Shown here: positions 22,300-33,849 of the stretch, one piece after another
Layout: each line of letters starts with the position of its first letter
Numbering within the stretch: the first letter of the stretch is position 1
Origin: Pomphorhynchus laevis
Lineage: Eukaryota > Acanthocephala > Palaeacanthocephala > Echinorhynchida > Pomphorhynchidae
Assembly (NCBI GenBank): GCA_012934845.2
Contig: WNNJ02002070.1
Location: forward strand, 1 to 64,000
DNA length: 64,000 bases
Direction: 5' to 3'
The notes under the pieces: generated by a model
What the model was told of the DNA's origin: nothing
The model's database searches: none
The model's input: only the letters and a program-made list of their open reading frames with translations
Made by a program: the position numbers and the translations under genes

Positions 22300-25200
22300 T
22301 TTTAATAGAAATAAAGATACACTCGCTGGCTCCAACAACGATAATGGAAATGATGATAATTTACTTACCAGACAGGAGACGGTTAATGGTCACTCTGTTG
22401 CGTCTGTGAAGAGTAACTTTCCCAACTATGAACTCAAATATTGGTCTGTTCTCTCACCCTGCTTATCAACGCAAAAGGTAGTCGAGTTCGTTTTCTCTGA
22501 ACTAATTAGTGGAATTCCATAGGTGCTCCAGCACTTAGTCAATTATCTGGTCGAGATACATGTTATAGTAAATTCAGAAGACTAGATCGATCCGATCCCC
22601 CTAAGACTACTAAATTTATTTCAAAGCACATAACCACCCACTTTACTTTGCAAACCCACCTTAATTCCTCTTCTTATCAAGGTCTTCTAATTTAAGTTAA
22701 GGGCCACTTAAGATAATCCCTCTTACTGAACTATTCTTGTCTAGTCATGTATTGTTTATCTATATTCATTCATAGGATATTAACAAGAACCGTGACCTTT
22801 GGAATAGAATATTTGGTATCGCTTATGACATGTTACTTGGTGACTTCCGCGATAGAACTGGTCGTTGGATTAATGGAACACTCCGCAGAGCCAGGAGCGT
22901 ATATCTTACTCACAAACCACCGTCCCATTCCATTCATTCCACAACAAATTCTTTCCTTGACATACCACTGTTACATGAGAAGTGGGTGTTAAAACCCTTT
23001 TGTTTTGAGTAGTCGTGCCAACAACTACCACTTTGCACGGCCTAATTTGTTGGCAGCTTGAGGAAGATACGTTGATGAGAAGGATATTCCACTTTGGTCC
23101 AATACGAGTGACCGTCTTCCAGGTAGATATTCGTATATTCCCTGTTATAGGTCATGCGAGTCTGAATCGATTTAATTCCTACTTCCCTTCGCAAGCTACC
23201 GCGATTCTTTCGACCATCGATAAAACTCATATACTCAATCTCACTCTGGCAAAAGTAAACGTCCTTGCAAAAATGCTACACTTTCAAAATCTCTGTTTCT
23301 TTCAGACAGCCCCTCTCCAAAGAAATCTAAAGTTTTAGGCATCGGATCCAACTGAGTAGTGATAGGTGCGAGCATTGTTCGCTTCAATATTTCCCAGTCT
23401 TCCTTTTGAAAGATATTCAAGAAGTTTGTCTAATGAAAAGAGAAAGCATCGGGTTGAATTGATAACATAGGACTTGATAAAGTTTTGAAGGAGTCACTAT
23501 CCCATCACAATTATAGAGCCACTCCATCTCCCCCAAACAGCTCCATATTGGGCTGACTTCAGGAGTAGGGACTTATCTTTGACAGATATCTTGAATTCTT
23601 AGGGCCCACTCCTGGGTACCTCCAAATCCTTTCGTCACTCTCACCTCGTGTATGTCAGCTTTTGACAGATAGTCAGAGAAAAGCGATCGCCATTACAATG
23701 CTTTTAGGTTCCCCCTCCGATGTTGCAGGCATGAATATTAGCCGTAGAATTTTTTACCAAAGACAAAGTCAGAATCTAGTCCTAAAGATCTGCGGTCCAT
23801 TTCGATTAAAAACTTCAACATCTCCATCTACGAGAAAACGCTTGCACGTAAAATCCGCGATCATCTAAGTAGGCGGAAGTTAATTTCACCAGATTTTCAT
23901 TGGTTTGAGAAAGGTTGCTTAGTCCATTTAGTGATCTGAGCAGTGCATCATTTTTGTCAGGATAATAGTCATCAGCTTGATGTAGCTGCCTTGCTTAACT
24001 CTCCTGCTGTATTTGACCGCATTTCCATATCTTTTGTTATCTATTCTTTCATATCCCTAGTATTGCCTACGATAATTGTTAACAGGATGGATATACTCCT
24101 TTACTCTAAGCGGTTTTTTACTAGAATGATCCTGATGCACGTTAGTTCCATCGTATTACAGGTATACCACAGGGCTCTGTACTTTCTCCTTATTATATCT
24201 TGTTGCCTCTATTGTTATACTTAAACATTTTAATCGTAATCAACACCTAGTGGTCTACGCTAATGATACAACATCCCTGTTATGCTTTGAGATTTTTTGC
24301 TTTATAAAAATAAAGCAAAAAACATGTCAATGTTTTTGTTTTTAGATCATACAACAAGAAAAAAGGTTTTTTAGATCGTTCTACAAGACGTCAACAACCG
24401 GAAATCCAGTACTTAAAATTTATTGTTTTATTCGTTTAATATGAGCTGCAATACGTTAACAACCCGTAATTAAAATTTATTTTTGATTTATTAATTCAAC
24501 ATTAAATAATTACTCATTTATAAATTCAATATTTATTAATTCGGCAATGCGGCTGTATACATTGATTTATAGTAAAATGTACACAGTGTATAGAAAGTTA
24601 AATAGATGGTACACAATGTATAGATAGATAAATGGATAGTACACGATGTATAAATAGATTGTTATGATAAATAGATTTGTGAGTTTATATCGCATCTTAA
24701 ATTATAACGGATCGCCTACTGTAAACTTTATTTTCGATCGCATCGACCCTGGTTAGGAACTATCAAACATTTTTGCTTCATTTGTAAATAAAAATTTACT
24801 TTGTGAATAATTTTAAACACATAAATATTTGTACCTTGTTACAAACTGTACGAGTTAATTTTTCATCTACAATTCGTACTATCTAATTATTTATTAATAA
24901 AAATGGCTATCGATTCCTTATTTCAAATATGTACTTTTAGAAAATATGCATCCCTGTTTGTACATCAGTGCAAAGATGTAGTCTTGGTCATTAACCGTTT
25001 CTTTTTTAAATTAACTACAAGTTATCCCCTTCCAATCTTATTCTCAACTTACCAAAATCGCAGGTAGTATTCTTTAATGGCACTATTGCTACCAAAAAAC
25101 TAAGGAGACTAGCAATCTTTTCTCTTTTCTTCATTTTGAACAATAAACCCCTGCCAATCTTTACACATCGAGTAAAATACCTGGGGTTTACCATTATGGT

Positions 25201-25480
25201 TTAATGGTCGTTCGGATCAAACTTGAATAGATTCAAGAGTGCCCTGAAGAGACCTAGATGAGTCCTAAATCGGGTTCAACATCTGATATTAAGAGGGAAT
25301 GCTCAAGTGCGCCTCAGGTGCACCTGGGAAACATCAGGATTATTCTTATTCGCTAGAGAATACGTCCACCAGAGAAAATACTAAATTTTATGAAGCTCTT
25401 TCTATCTAAATTACCAACCATAGTACGCCTCTATTAAACCCTCAGGTGTGTAAGAGACCCTGAGTGGTTCTGTCGAAAGG
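22300..25480 (+). pseudogene. R2-like non-LTR retrotransposon relic
   Basis: Many frame breaks, but the order fits one element: an upstream region shared with 17391-17625, then a stretch shared with 52690-52900, then RT remnants homologous to 52940-53760: MLLGSPSDVAG, ISRRIF, a frame with IYEKTLARKIRDHL, a mutated palm, then SQVVFFNGT-like and VKYLGFT-like remnants near 25050-25200. The SCPKDLQPISIQN-type RT motif is that of the R2/R4/NeSL group. It is interrupted by an insertion at about 24282-24948. Confidence 0.65.
24282..24948. mobile_element. ~667-bp insertion with 10-bp target duplication
   Basis: The host RT sequence breaks at CATCCCTGTT (24272-24281) and resumes after a second CATCCCTGTT (24949-24958). 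The uninterrupted homologue is at about 53500. The insert is AT-rich and non-coding. Near its left end is a perfect hairpin, TTTTTTGCTTTAT against ATAAAGCAAAAAA. It also holds imperfect ~34-bp repeats with TACACAATGTATAGATAGA. No clear terminal inverted repeats were seen, so its class is unknown. Confidence 0.6.
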
Positions 25481-25689
25481 CTGCCCGTTGATGTATGGTA
25501 AAACCTTATCCTACTTTGTCATTATAAAAGACAAACTATAATGTGATAAATGTTGAACACTGACTGTATTTTCATGTTTTCTTTCCACTTCTTGTATTTT
25601 TTTTCTTATTAGGTGCATGATATGTTATTTTATTTAAGAAAACCATTATTATAATGGTTTGTCGATTTAGGAAATTGACAAGGGTTGTC

Positions 25690-27720
25690 GATTTCCTGAC
25701 CATAAGGTTTCGGCTAAGCCGCTGCATTTAAAAATGTTAAAGAATCATATTTTGCGATTGTCTCGGGAGTTGCGCTACGAGCCTTCAGTGCATCCAAATT
25801 ATGTAAGGCTTCGGAGAGATTACTGTATATTAATAGAGAAATTTAGAGAAAGTGTCAAGCTTAATGACGTGAGCTTCTGGAAAAAGCTGAAAAGAAACCA
25901 TGAAAGATCTCTGATAATAAGAATCATCTAAGTTCTCGCATTCCTCTCTTTAAGTGGTTACTCACTTTTCCACGTTACTTTACGATCCAAACTTTGTGGA
26001 TTTGCCATCAATCTCAATATATTCATTTGTACCGTTAAACGTTGATCAGCTAAACAAGTTATTCTCGGTTAATGAGCTATCAATAGCTCTTCGCAATATG
26101 GCTCCTCGTAAAGCTGCGGGATCCGATCTTCTCTGTGTCGAGCAAATTAAACAATCTTTCTTCTGTCTTGCTCATTTTTGGACTTACTTCTTCAATTGTC
26201 TTTTATTAGGTGCTCCGTTTTCATGTGGTTGGAGAGATGATATTATCAAAGTACTTTATAAAGGTAAAGGCAACCCATAATCAGCAAACTCCTATCGTGG
26301 AATCGCACTTCTGAATCATTGCTATAAATTTTTAACACACGTTATTGATTCCAGATTTATTCAACATTGTCATGATTCTCTCCCAGAAGAGCAGTATGGT
26401 TTTCGACCTAATAGATCAACGACAGATGCAATAAACACTGTTAGACGATCTGTAATAGACGCATTTCAACAACATCGATCTATTTATGTTATTTTTATTG
26501 ATTTCCAAAAAGCTTTCGACTCAGTTGATAGAAAATTTCTCTTAGAAAAATTGGCTCACAATGTAGGTTTAGGCTGTCCTATTCTTTATTTATTGAATTT
26601 TATTTTGCAACCAAACGTTCTTCACATTTTTGACTGCGTAAATTATTCGAAAGGGTTCCTTGCCAATTTTGGCGTCGTTCAGGGCGACCCTCTAAGTCCT
26701 TTATTATTCAGTTTCTTCATTGCTGATCTTCCTAGTAGTCTAAGTCACAATCTTTTAGATATTTCATGTGTATTATATGCGGACGATCTTGCTATTATCT
26801 CCAAATCTATTTCCAACGCCCCTGTAGCATTAAACTCGCTCTCATCGTTCTGTTTTACTAATCGTTTTCGAGTGAACCGTGAAAAGTCTAAAGTAACTAA
26901 GTTCCAAAGAGGAGGTCGGCAAAGTCGATCGGACATTCTATGCTGTCAAGACGCTCTGCTCGATTTTGAATCGAACGGAGCGTTCGATTCAAAATCGAAC
27001 GCTATGGACTAGCTTGTAGATTGACTACAATATGGACTAGCTTGTATCTGGGTAGACTTGACTTCAGAAAACTTTTATCAGTTAGATAAGTGCCTGTCAT
27101 GATTTATAAAAAGGTTGGTAGGCATATCTCCAAAAACTTCATCCACGGCTGTTCAAGTTCTAGCAATACTGCCTCCTTTATCAGTTTCATTGCAGAAAGA
27201 GATGAATCTTCCTTTGACTGATGGTTTTCTTAAAAATCTTAATTTCTTCTACGGCAAAGTACTTAAACTTGATCAGGATATCTATCATAATCCTGCTTTT
27301 CTTCAAACAGTTTGGCGTAGCCCTCTCGTAAGTAAGCGCACTTTAATCTGGAGAGTTTCGCTTGACGGATAGCACCCCAAGTTCTGTAAAAAAGTAAGAA
27401 TCATACATGAACGATCATCAACTTGTGGATGCTGTTTTTGCAACACAGCATGCTAATCACTCTTACATGTATTTCCCTGTGCTCATTTGTCTTGTTTATC
27501 TTTAAAAACAATAGATACGCTGAAGTGGAGGTAGGCTTATAGGCTTATTTCGGCTGACAATGCATACCTGTGTCACTTACGATCAATTCGAGCCAATCAA
27601 TGAAATTTTAAGCAGATCAAGAAATAAGAAGAAAGACAACTGTTCTGACTTTATATTTGTTATCTTATAATCTTTTTTATATGCCCAAGCCGAAAGGCGA
27701 AGTGGCTTTAATAAATCACT
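25690..27720 (+). pseudogene. Non-LTR retrotransposon with nearly intact RT
   Basis: An N-terminal linker (25734-25931, FWKKLKRN) precedes an RT reading frame from 25954 to 27012 that is broken by a single TAA at 26278-26280; everything after that stop is in the same frame. Visible blocks: APRKAAGSDLL, YKGKGNP, SYRGIALL, EEQYGFRPNRSTTDA, FIDFQKAFDSV, GVVQGDPLSPLLF, YADDLAI. The clade is unassigned; the RGIALL and QGDPLSPLLF phrases fit several LINE clades. A 3' part (27115-27372) and a 3'-UTR ending near AATAAATCACTAAA follow. Confidence 0.75.
26962..26996. repeat. Perfect 16-bp palindrome in the RT C-terminal region
   Basis: GATTTTGAATCGAACG, spacer GAG, CGTTCGATTCAAAATC. It lies where the RT frame loses similarity to other elements and may mark a small inverted duplication. 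Confidence 0.9.
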
Positions 27721-27746
27721 AAATTATTTTATTTTTCCCTGGAAAC

Positions 27747-28507
27747 TTGCCATGCCAAGTTTCCAGGGAATTTTTCACACGAGATTTTCTGTGTGGGTTA
27801 TGTTCCGCTAAGTTATTATCCGACTTAAAAGAGTCGTTAGCGAGCGCCAATTCCTCTATTAATCATCTACAAACAAGAATAGAATCTCCCAATCTCACTT
27901 CTTCGCCTTCCGTGCCAACTTCTAATCCAGATTTCTCAATACCTCGTCAAACTTTCGCATCTATTATCCGCAAAAAGAGACTCGCTCACTACTCACAACA
28001 TCTCAATTCGATGGTCAATCAACATCTCCCCTAACAATAATTCAAGCATGTGATAGGCAACAACGGCGCTCATCAAACGTAATAATACGCGGACTACCTA
28101 ATTCATCAGACGATCTTGCTTTAGTATCGGATCTTATCGCATCGTTGAAGGTGTCTTGTGCATCCACATGTCGTTTGTATTTACGCCGACTCCCTGCAAA
28201 ACGTCATGATATTCCTCCGTGGATACTTGTTACATCTGATGAAGCAACCACCACGTCAATTCTGAATAATGCCTACAAACTGAGAGAATCGACTCGATTT
28301 CACAACGATTATGTAAGCCCGGATCTCTCACCACCTGAGCTGAAAGCACTAAAATTACTCAGGAAACAATTACACGAAAAACGTTTGGCGGATCCTTCGC
28401 ATAAATTTATAATTCGCAATAACCGAGTTATTCGTTTGCAAAAAAAATCATTTAATCTCCGCCGAAATTCAACCAAATATATCACCACCCTCAATATGAC
28501 ATCATGA
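27747..28507 (+). pseudogene. LINE ORF1 protein (frameshifted)
   Basis: Two overlapping frames. 27747-28034 has a Cys-containing N-terminus and a heptad-like stretch (LKESLASANSSINHLQTRIE) that could form a coiled coil. About 28040-28507 has an RRM-like segment (SNVIIRGLP), PPWILVT, and then YVSPDLSPPELKALK...LRKQL with FIIRNNRVIR. This last region is typical of ORF1 proteins with an RNA-binding fold that precede an APE-type ORF2. One frameshift near 28030 separates the parts. Confidence 0.6.
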
Positions 28508-28648
28508 TAAATCGCAAACAACAACGAGGCGAAAATTGTCTGATTCTCCCTCCTCTTCCTTGGGTTGTTTCGCGCCATTTAACTCCAAATCATCCTCCCT
28601 AAATTCTCTTTCTAAATACTCACTTAACATCGGTCTCATCAACATTCG

Positions 28649-30935
28649 AGATCTTTTCAGTTTGAGGCACTTTGTATAAATTACCCAAAAAGTCTGTTTA
28701 TTGTACATCTTCATGTGCTCTTTCGAATGGCGTATAATTGTTTTGGGAGAAACGCGTTTGTGGCTAAAAATTTTAATATTTAAATTTTTTCATAAAAATT
28801 TAAAATTTAATTTAATTTTTTTTCAAGGCGCTATAAACTCAAAACTTCATTTGTTTAAAATATATCAATAACCTTTGCAATTGTAATCATTTAAAAATAT
28901 TTCAACGAAGGATTTAAAAAATATTTAAATTTTGTTTTTTCCTAAAATTAAAGATTTAATTTCAAAATATCTCGAAAAATACCAATACTACGCAATTATT
29001 TTTATTGTGCCATTCTAATCGCTACGTCTACTATGGCTTATATTTTAAATATGTAGTTATTTGTATATTGATTTAAAATGTTATTCCAAATTAATTGCAA
29101 ATAGTTTTTATTTTTTCAATTTTGATCGATCAATCGATTGTTTTTGTAAAAATTTGATGCTATTATTGGAATAACTGTATAATTTTAGATGTCTAATAAT
29201 ATTAATTTAGAGTGGATATTGCGAAACATTTCTACAGAATTAGATGCTGTCAAGTTTTTACAGAATTATCGATTAATTCCAAGTGGTATGAAATGGTTAT
29301 ATTTGGTTCGAAATAATTATATATTTATCTTCTTTTGTAGAAATAAGATGCTGTCGTAAGCATTTAATGACATTAAGTGTCAGATGTAATAAAGTATATT
29401 GGAGATGCCAAAAATCGAAATGCTCCGTTTCAACTACAGTTCGAAGTGGGACTTGGTTTGAAGGAGCACGATTACTGCTTCGTAAAACAATTATGTTTAT
29501 GTACTGTTGGTCTAAACAATTAACCAGCATTAAATTTTGCGAAGAATTGGCGATTGATCACAGCACGACCGTTGACTACAATAATTACATGCGCGAGGCT
29601 TGTGCTGATGAAAGATTAAAAAATCCATGTAAGATAGGGGGCAAAAATATAATAGTTGAGATCGATGAAACAGTTTTCGCCCGTCGGAAATATAATAGGG
29701 GGCGCATGCTTCCACAACAATGGGTTTTCGGTGGCGTGTGTAGAGAAACATCTGAAGTGTTTCTTTTTGCTGTTGATCATAGAAATGCTAAAACTCTTAA
29801 CGAGTGCATAAAACAGTGCATACTACCTGGATCGATCATTCATTCAGATCTATGGAAAGGATATTGTGGTGTGCAAACCCTAGAAGGATACAGATTTAAA
29901 CAACGAACTGTAAATCATTCAGTTGACTTTGTTAGCTCAGAAGGAATTCATACTCAACAAATTGAGTCCACATGGAACCAGCTGAAATCAGTCAATAGAA
30001 AGCGATGGGGTACACATCGCTCAATGATTGACTCATATTTAGTCGAATTCATTTGGCACAGACGTCATCGAAATGACAATAAATTAGAGTCCATATTCGA
30101 GTGTCTAAGGAATTTTAAGCTATGCCAATAATTTTATTTATTCGGTAAATATTTGCAACCGTTGTGCCTTTTAAAAAATTATAAGTAAAACGGTTTTGAA
30201 TCTCTTAGTTCTATTAAATGCAACCGCGTAGTTTAATCACATATTTACCCCCCCATTCATCCCCTTCGCTTGATGTCACTGACCATCAACAATTTGGGAC
30301 CTCATTCACTATTCCAGTAAATAAGACCTTAACTGTTGAGATCTACCGACATCAAGCAGATAGGAGGAAATTGAATATAAAAGGAATAATGAAGATAAGT
30401 TTCAACAAAATGGATTTAATGTCTTATTGGGGATCGATTGTTTGACCAAAATTAAAATAAACTTAAAAATATGCATATTTTGAAAAGACATTTTTAATAA
30501 ATCTTTTTTGAATGATTCAAATATTTTAATATTTTCAACTTAAGTCAATATAACTGTGATGTTTACGATAACGCAATAAAAATTATATGTTATAATTGCA
30601 AAATTTTAAGATATTTCAAATTCAAATTACTTTTTGAACAAAAAAATAAAAAAATTGTATGTTTTTTCGTGAGAGCGTAGAAAAAATCTCAAATCATTGT
30701 ATATTGATAAGATATATGAAAAATACTTAAATATAATTTTTTAAGTTTCTAACTTTGAAATTTGAAATTAAAATTAAATTTTAAATTATTATGAAAAAAT
30801 TTAAATATTAAAATTTTTTAGCCACAAACGCATTTCTCTCAAAAACTTTATACGCCATTCGAAAGAGCACATGAAGATGTACAATAAACAGACTTTTTGC
30901 GTAATTTGGACAACGTGCCTCAAACTGAAAAGATC
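28649..30935 (+). mobile_element. Merlin DNA transposon, complete, with 9-bp target duplication
   Basis: Terminal inverted repeats of about 165 bp start GATCTTTTCAGTTTGAGGCA at the left and match the complement of the right end with about 90% identity by eye. The target duplication CAACATTCG is at 28640-28648 and 30936-30944, and joining across it restores the LINE frame (INIR then SLLHK). An 8-9 bp duplication is the Merlin hallmark. The element carries one spliced transposase gene. Confidence 0.93.
29189..30131 (+). CDS. Merlin (IS1595/ISXO2-like) DDE transposase, two exons
   Basis: Exon 1 is 29189-29285, the intron 29286-29340 (55 bp, GTATGA to TTTTGTAG), exon 2 29341-30131, giving 295 aa with no stop. 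The split codon G+AA keeps the frame. The N-terminal part has a zinc-ribbon pattern (CC, then RCNKVYWRC...C). Catalytic blocks: VEIDETVF (first D), HSDLWKGY (second D), IESTWNQLK (third acidic residue, E). The length and order match the family. TTTTAG directly precedes the ATG and could serve as a splice or trans-splice acceptor. Intact and possibly recently active. Confidence 0.85.
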
Positions 30936-31022
30936 CAACATTCGTTCCTTACTCCACAAACTTGAACTTGCTCTCGAAGTCTTCCAAAACAACTCACTTT
31001 CACTTCTCTGCCTAACCAAATC

Positions 31023-33782
31023 TTGGCATTCCACAACGACATATCCATTCGAAGACTCGTATCGCTTAACCTAAACGTTGCCGAACGTGCTCAACATGGT
31101 GATCCAGGAAGAATCAACCATGGTGGTCTACTTTCCTTTTCTTTGCCCGCTATATCGTTACATGTTCTAAACTTTCCAGTTGCCCATACTTCATTCGAGC
31201 TGATGTGCTTAAACGCTATACACTTCAGTAGACGAATTTGTTTCGCCCTTATCTATCGACCAGGCTCATCTGCGCCATGTCTTACATTCTTTGACGAACT
31301 CTTTGATATGCTCTCTAACCTAAGCATTACATCATCTCCCGTCATTATTCTTGGTGACCTCAACATTCGACTTGACAGACCATCATGCGCTCATTCGTCA
31401 CACCTACTCAAGACATTATCAAACTTTGGCTTCAGATATATCCCAACTGAATCCACTCATATCCAAGATGGCACCATTGATTGCATCTTTGTTCAATCAT
31501 CGTCTACTTGCAGCACCGTTTCTGTGAAAGATGTGGGCCTATCCGACCATTACCTTCTCACCATTAACATTAAAACCAATAATCCTCCACACCCTACTCA
31601 TTCCTATGTATATCGTCCATGGAAACAACTTGATCTAAATAACTTGCGTATAAACCTTCTCTCGTCCCCACTCCTAATTTTTGCCGCCTTTACTAACACT
31701 TCACTTGACGACTTAACCAACATGTACAGCACTGAACTTATTGGCATACTCGATATGATTTTGCCGTTCAAACAATGTACGCCTCGCCGTCAAACAGGAG
31801 CGCCCTGGTTCGATAGCGATTGCCAAAGAGCTAAGCGCTCCTTACGACACCTTCACCGAATGCACTCAAGATTCCGTCGTCGTAATATCACCGAGCTATT
31901 AAACTCATCTTACTCAGAATACCTCGAATTTCGACGCAAATACCGATATCTTTTGAACTCAAAATACTCCTCGTACTGGCAAAGCAAAACATCTTTGCGT
32001 GACAATCATCAATACTCGTGGAAATCCATTAATAACCTTTTGGGTAGAAACAAATCCGTCACGTCTATCTCTATCACTTCCAACCAATTCGCATCTCATT
32101 TGCCACGCAAAATAGCTCGAACTTTGACCTTAATCCACGTACTATTATCTTCTAGTTTCTCCTACCTTGCCCTATATCATACTGAACTGTTTCACTTTTC
32201 ACTTTTATCTATCGAAAGCGTATCTGATGCCCTGGCACGATTACCCAATTCAACATCTCCTCTCGATCCTGTTCCAACATACATTCTAAAGTTACTAAGT
32301 GACACCATCAGCCCTTATCTTACAAGTGTCTTCAACATGTCTATCCATTTATCACACTACCCTTCGTCGTTCAAACATGCCATAGTTCGCCCATTATTAA
32401 AGAAGCATCATCTTAATCCAAGTTCCGCCTCCTCCTATAGACCAATATCAAACCTTCCGACCATCTCAAAACGTTTCGAGCGTCTCATCCTCAGACAGGT
32501 AAGCAACTACATATCATCAAATTCTATGTTTCCACCTTTTCAATCAGCATATCGACCACAACATTCTACTATGACCGCATGCACAAAACTCTCCAATGAT
32601 CTACTTCTTGCTCTTGACAAACATCTAGTAAGCCTTGTAATTTCACTTGATTTATCCTCCGCCTTTGATGTAGTTGATCACACTATACTTCTCTCATGTC
32701 TCAAACAACGTTACTGCTTCTCGTCTCATGTCATTTCTTGGTTCAAATCCTACCTCTCAAATCGCTCTTATCACGTAGTCTCCAACTCCAACTCTTCTGC
32801 GCCGTTTCCTCTCAGCTGCGGTGTACCACAAGGATCCGTTCTAGGGCCGCTTCTTTTCACCCTTCTTCTTGGTGATTTATCTTCCATCGTGGTCCCTTTC
32901 GGCTTTGAAGTTATTCAGTACGCTGACGATATAGTAATCTATGCATCATGCACACTTACATCTGCATCCAACCTCGCTTCTGATGCATCGTCTTGCCTCT
33001 CTGCTATTCACGCATATCTTTGTTCAATCCGTATGTTTTTAAACAACGAGAAATCTAACATGATGTGGATAACACCGCGCCACTCTTACACCCTCGATTT
33101 TCCAGTATGCATACACAATTTCCGTCTACCAGAAGTGACTATCATGACAATCCTCAGTGTCACTTTTGACAATAATCTCTCGTTTATGCTTTTTATTCGT
33201 AGCAAGATCAGTTCATGCTCCCTCATCCTCCGTGACATTTGAAGTGTCCGTAGAAACCTCGACGTCAAATCGACAGCTATTTTAATCTCCAGCCTTTTCA
33301 TGCCTCGTCTAGAATATTGCTTAGGTCTTCTCGTAAACTGTCCAGCATATCAATTTCACTATCTACAAAGGATTCTGCACATGGCTGCTAGGGTCATCTT
33401 CCGCCTTCGCAAGTACGACCACATCTCCAACACCCTCCGCATCCTTAACTGGCTCGACATTCCGAGCCGCATAACCTCTCAAATTCTCACACTTGCATGG
33501 CAAATCAAATTCCGGCACAACCCTCCTTATCTATATCTTCCTGATAGCGCATCCAATATGACGACTGGTCTCTCCCTAAGAAGTCATCGCTCCTACTCGC
33601 TTTTCGTCCCCCGTCACAACGGTAATCACGGATATCGTGCGTTCACCATCGCTGCACCACGCCTTTGGAATTTCAGCCGCAATCAATTCAATAACTCTAC
33701 ATACAAGTTCAAACACTCATCGGACGTAAACTTGTCTTTTAATTTTGATAGTGGGCCTGTAAATGGTTCTATTTTACCATAA
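31023..33782 (+). pseudogene. LINE ORF2: AP endonuclease plus reverse transcriptase
   Basis: The main frame is open from 31023 to 33242 (739 aa), then a single TGA (likely from CGA), then the same frame stays open to 33782. A frame slip near 31035 separates it from the N-terminal part after the Merlin target duplication. Endonuclease motifs: YRPGSSAP, LGDLNIRLD (about residue 107), LSDHYLLTI (about 170). RT motifs: PISNLPTISKRFE, SLDLSSAFDVVDH, GVPQGSVLGPLLF (about 597), QYADDIVIY (about 630). It is complete except for these lesions. Confidence 0.85.
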
Positions 33783-33799
33783 CGGCCACTCTAAATAAA

Positions 33800-33822
33800 T
33801 TCTATTCTATTCTATTATAATT
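33800..33822 (+). repeat. (TTCTA)n LINE tail
   Basis: AAATAAATTCTATTCTATTC and so on, just after the ORF2 stop. It marks the 3' end of the CR1-type element. Confidence 0.8.
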
Positions 33823-33849
33823 CAAACAAATATAAGCTTTTTCGAAAAT

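Larger units (their letters stand above)
27730..33835 (+). mobile_element. CR1/L2-type LINE, interrupted by a Merlin element
   Basis: The order is ORF1 (27747-28507), ORF2 start (about 28510-28648), Merlin insertion (28649-30935), rest of ORF2 (to 33782), then a tail of TTCTA repeats (33800-33820). Tails of 5-8 bp ATTCT-type repeats are characteristic of CR1-type elements. ORF2 has an AP endonuclease followed by RT. A second, diverged family of this kind is at 58.7-64 kb and as 3' fragments at 47.84 and 57.93 kb. Confidence 0.85.

Noticed and set aside
30218-30445. 75-aa ORF downstream of the Merlin transposase
   Set aside because: No known Merlin second gene and no motif. Likely chance within the element's 3' region.
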